Positions 6,757-6,962 of a stretch of 6,962 bases of DNA are shown here, piece by piece (the first letter of the stretch is position 1; each line of letters begins with the position of its first letter). A model generated the notes under the pieces. It ran no database searches. It saw only the letters and a list, made by a program, of their open reading frames with translations, and was not told where the DNA came from. Origin of the DNA: Bacteroidota bacterium (GTDB taxonomy: Bacteria > Bacteroidota > Bacteroidia > Bacteroidales > Bacteroidaceae); contig JAEZKJ010000029.1 in the NCBI GenBank assembly GCA_023415545.1, positions 1 through 6,962 on the forward strand, read 5' to 3'. The position numbers were made by a program, and so were the translations under genes.

Positions 6757-6962
6757 CTAGTCCCAAATATTCAGTCTGTTTCTTCTCGCTTCCTCTAAAG
6801 AGACTGTCTCTTTACCACTCTTTTTACCATTATTGCGAAGTTCTTCATATTGTTTTTCCAATTCAGATATAAATAGATCTTTATGTAATGGATTTAATAA
6901 TTTTGAAGCGACCAAAGAGTTTTGCGAAGCATCTTTAAGGTATACAACCGGTGCTTTATACA
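6757..6962 (-). CDS. metH: Methionine synthase (cobalamin-dependent), C-terminal end only; no activation domain after the B12 domain
   Basis: The last 68 codons of a gene entering from the right edge, ending at the TAG at 6759-6757. The fragment contains KAPVVYLKDASQNSLVASKLL and, further on, FISELEKQYEELR and VSLEEARRNRLNIWD. This matches the end of the MetH cobalamin-binding domain, where related proteins read roughly PV-x3-DAS-x4-VASxLL, then EYExxR and L(E)xAR. MetH transfers methyl from methyl-THF through cobalamin to homocysteine. In E. coli-type MetH this point is followed by an S-adenosylmethionine-binding activation domain of about 300 residues; here the frame stops at the linker and has further stops beyond. 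The form without that domain is, as I recall, usual in Bacteroides, so this may be a natural end and not a truncation. Assignment rests on a short piece. Confidence 0.77.
   Translation of the reverse strand, partial: YKAPVVYLKDASQNSLVASKLLNPLHKDLFISELEKQYEELRNNGKKSGKETVSLEEARRNRLNIWD

Overview
The window looks like a chromosomal housekeeping segment from a low-GC member of the Bacteroidales (Bacteroidota). Four things point there: the close Bacteroides-like character of the enolase, GcvT and peptidase T proteins; the absence of Shine-Dalgarno sequences before every visible start codon, where leaders are simply A/T-rich; the gene pair pepT-gcvT, separate from the rest of the glycine cleavage genes; and a methionine synthase that appears to end right after its cobalamin domain. 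Genus cannot be fixed from this sequence alone.

Layout, left to right. Positions 1-290 (minus strand) hold the N-terminal 96 codons of a HIT-family protein whose 3' end lies off the left edge. It overlaps by ATGA the stop of a 755-residue CPA2-type cation:proton antiporter with two C-terminal RCK_C-like domains (2554-287, minus). A 96-bp gap with a strong minus-strand stem-loop and T-run separates this pair from gcvT (3736-2651, minus), which follows pepT (4980-3757, minus) by only 20 bp. A 243-bp A/T-rich divergent intergenic region then separates pepT from eno (5224-6513, plus). After eno comes a 243-bp convergent intergenic region with an imperfect tandem repeat and a rho-independent terminator. 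The window ends in the C-terminal 68 codons of a minus-strand gene recognised as metH (6962-6757).

How the genes fit together: pepT and gcvT probably form one transcript (tripeptide hydrolysis and glycine-derived one-carbon transfer), ended or attenuated by the hairpin at 2569-2602. The antiporter and HIT gene form a second, translationally coupled pair. Enolase is transcribed alone in the opposite direction. metH and gcvT both serve folate one-carbon metabolism, but they lie in separate transcription units here.

I found no mobile element, CRISPR array, tRNA or rRNA, and no clear new system. The points most worth a second look are the antiporter-HIT coupling, the terminator-like hairpin directly in front of the antiporter start, and the early end of metH.
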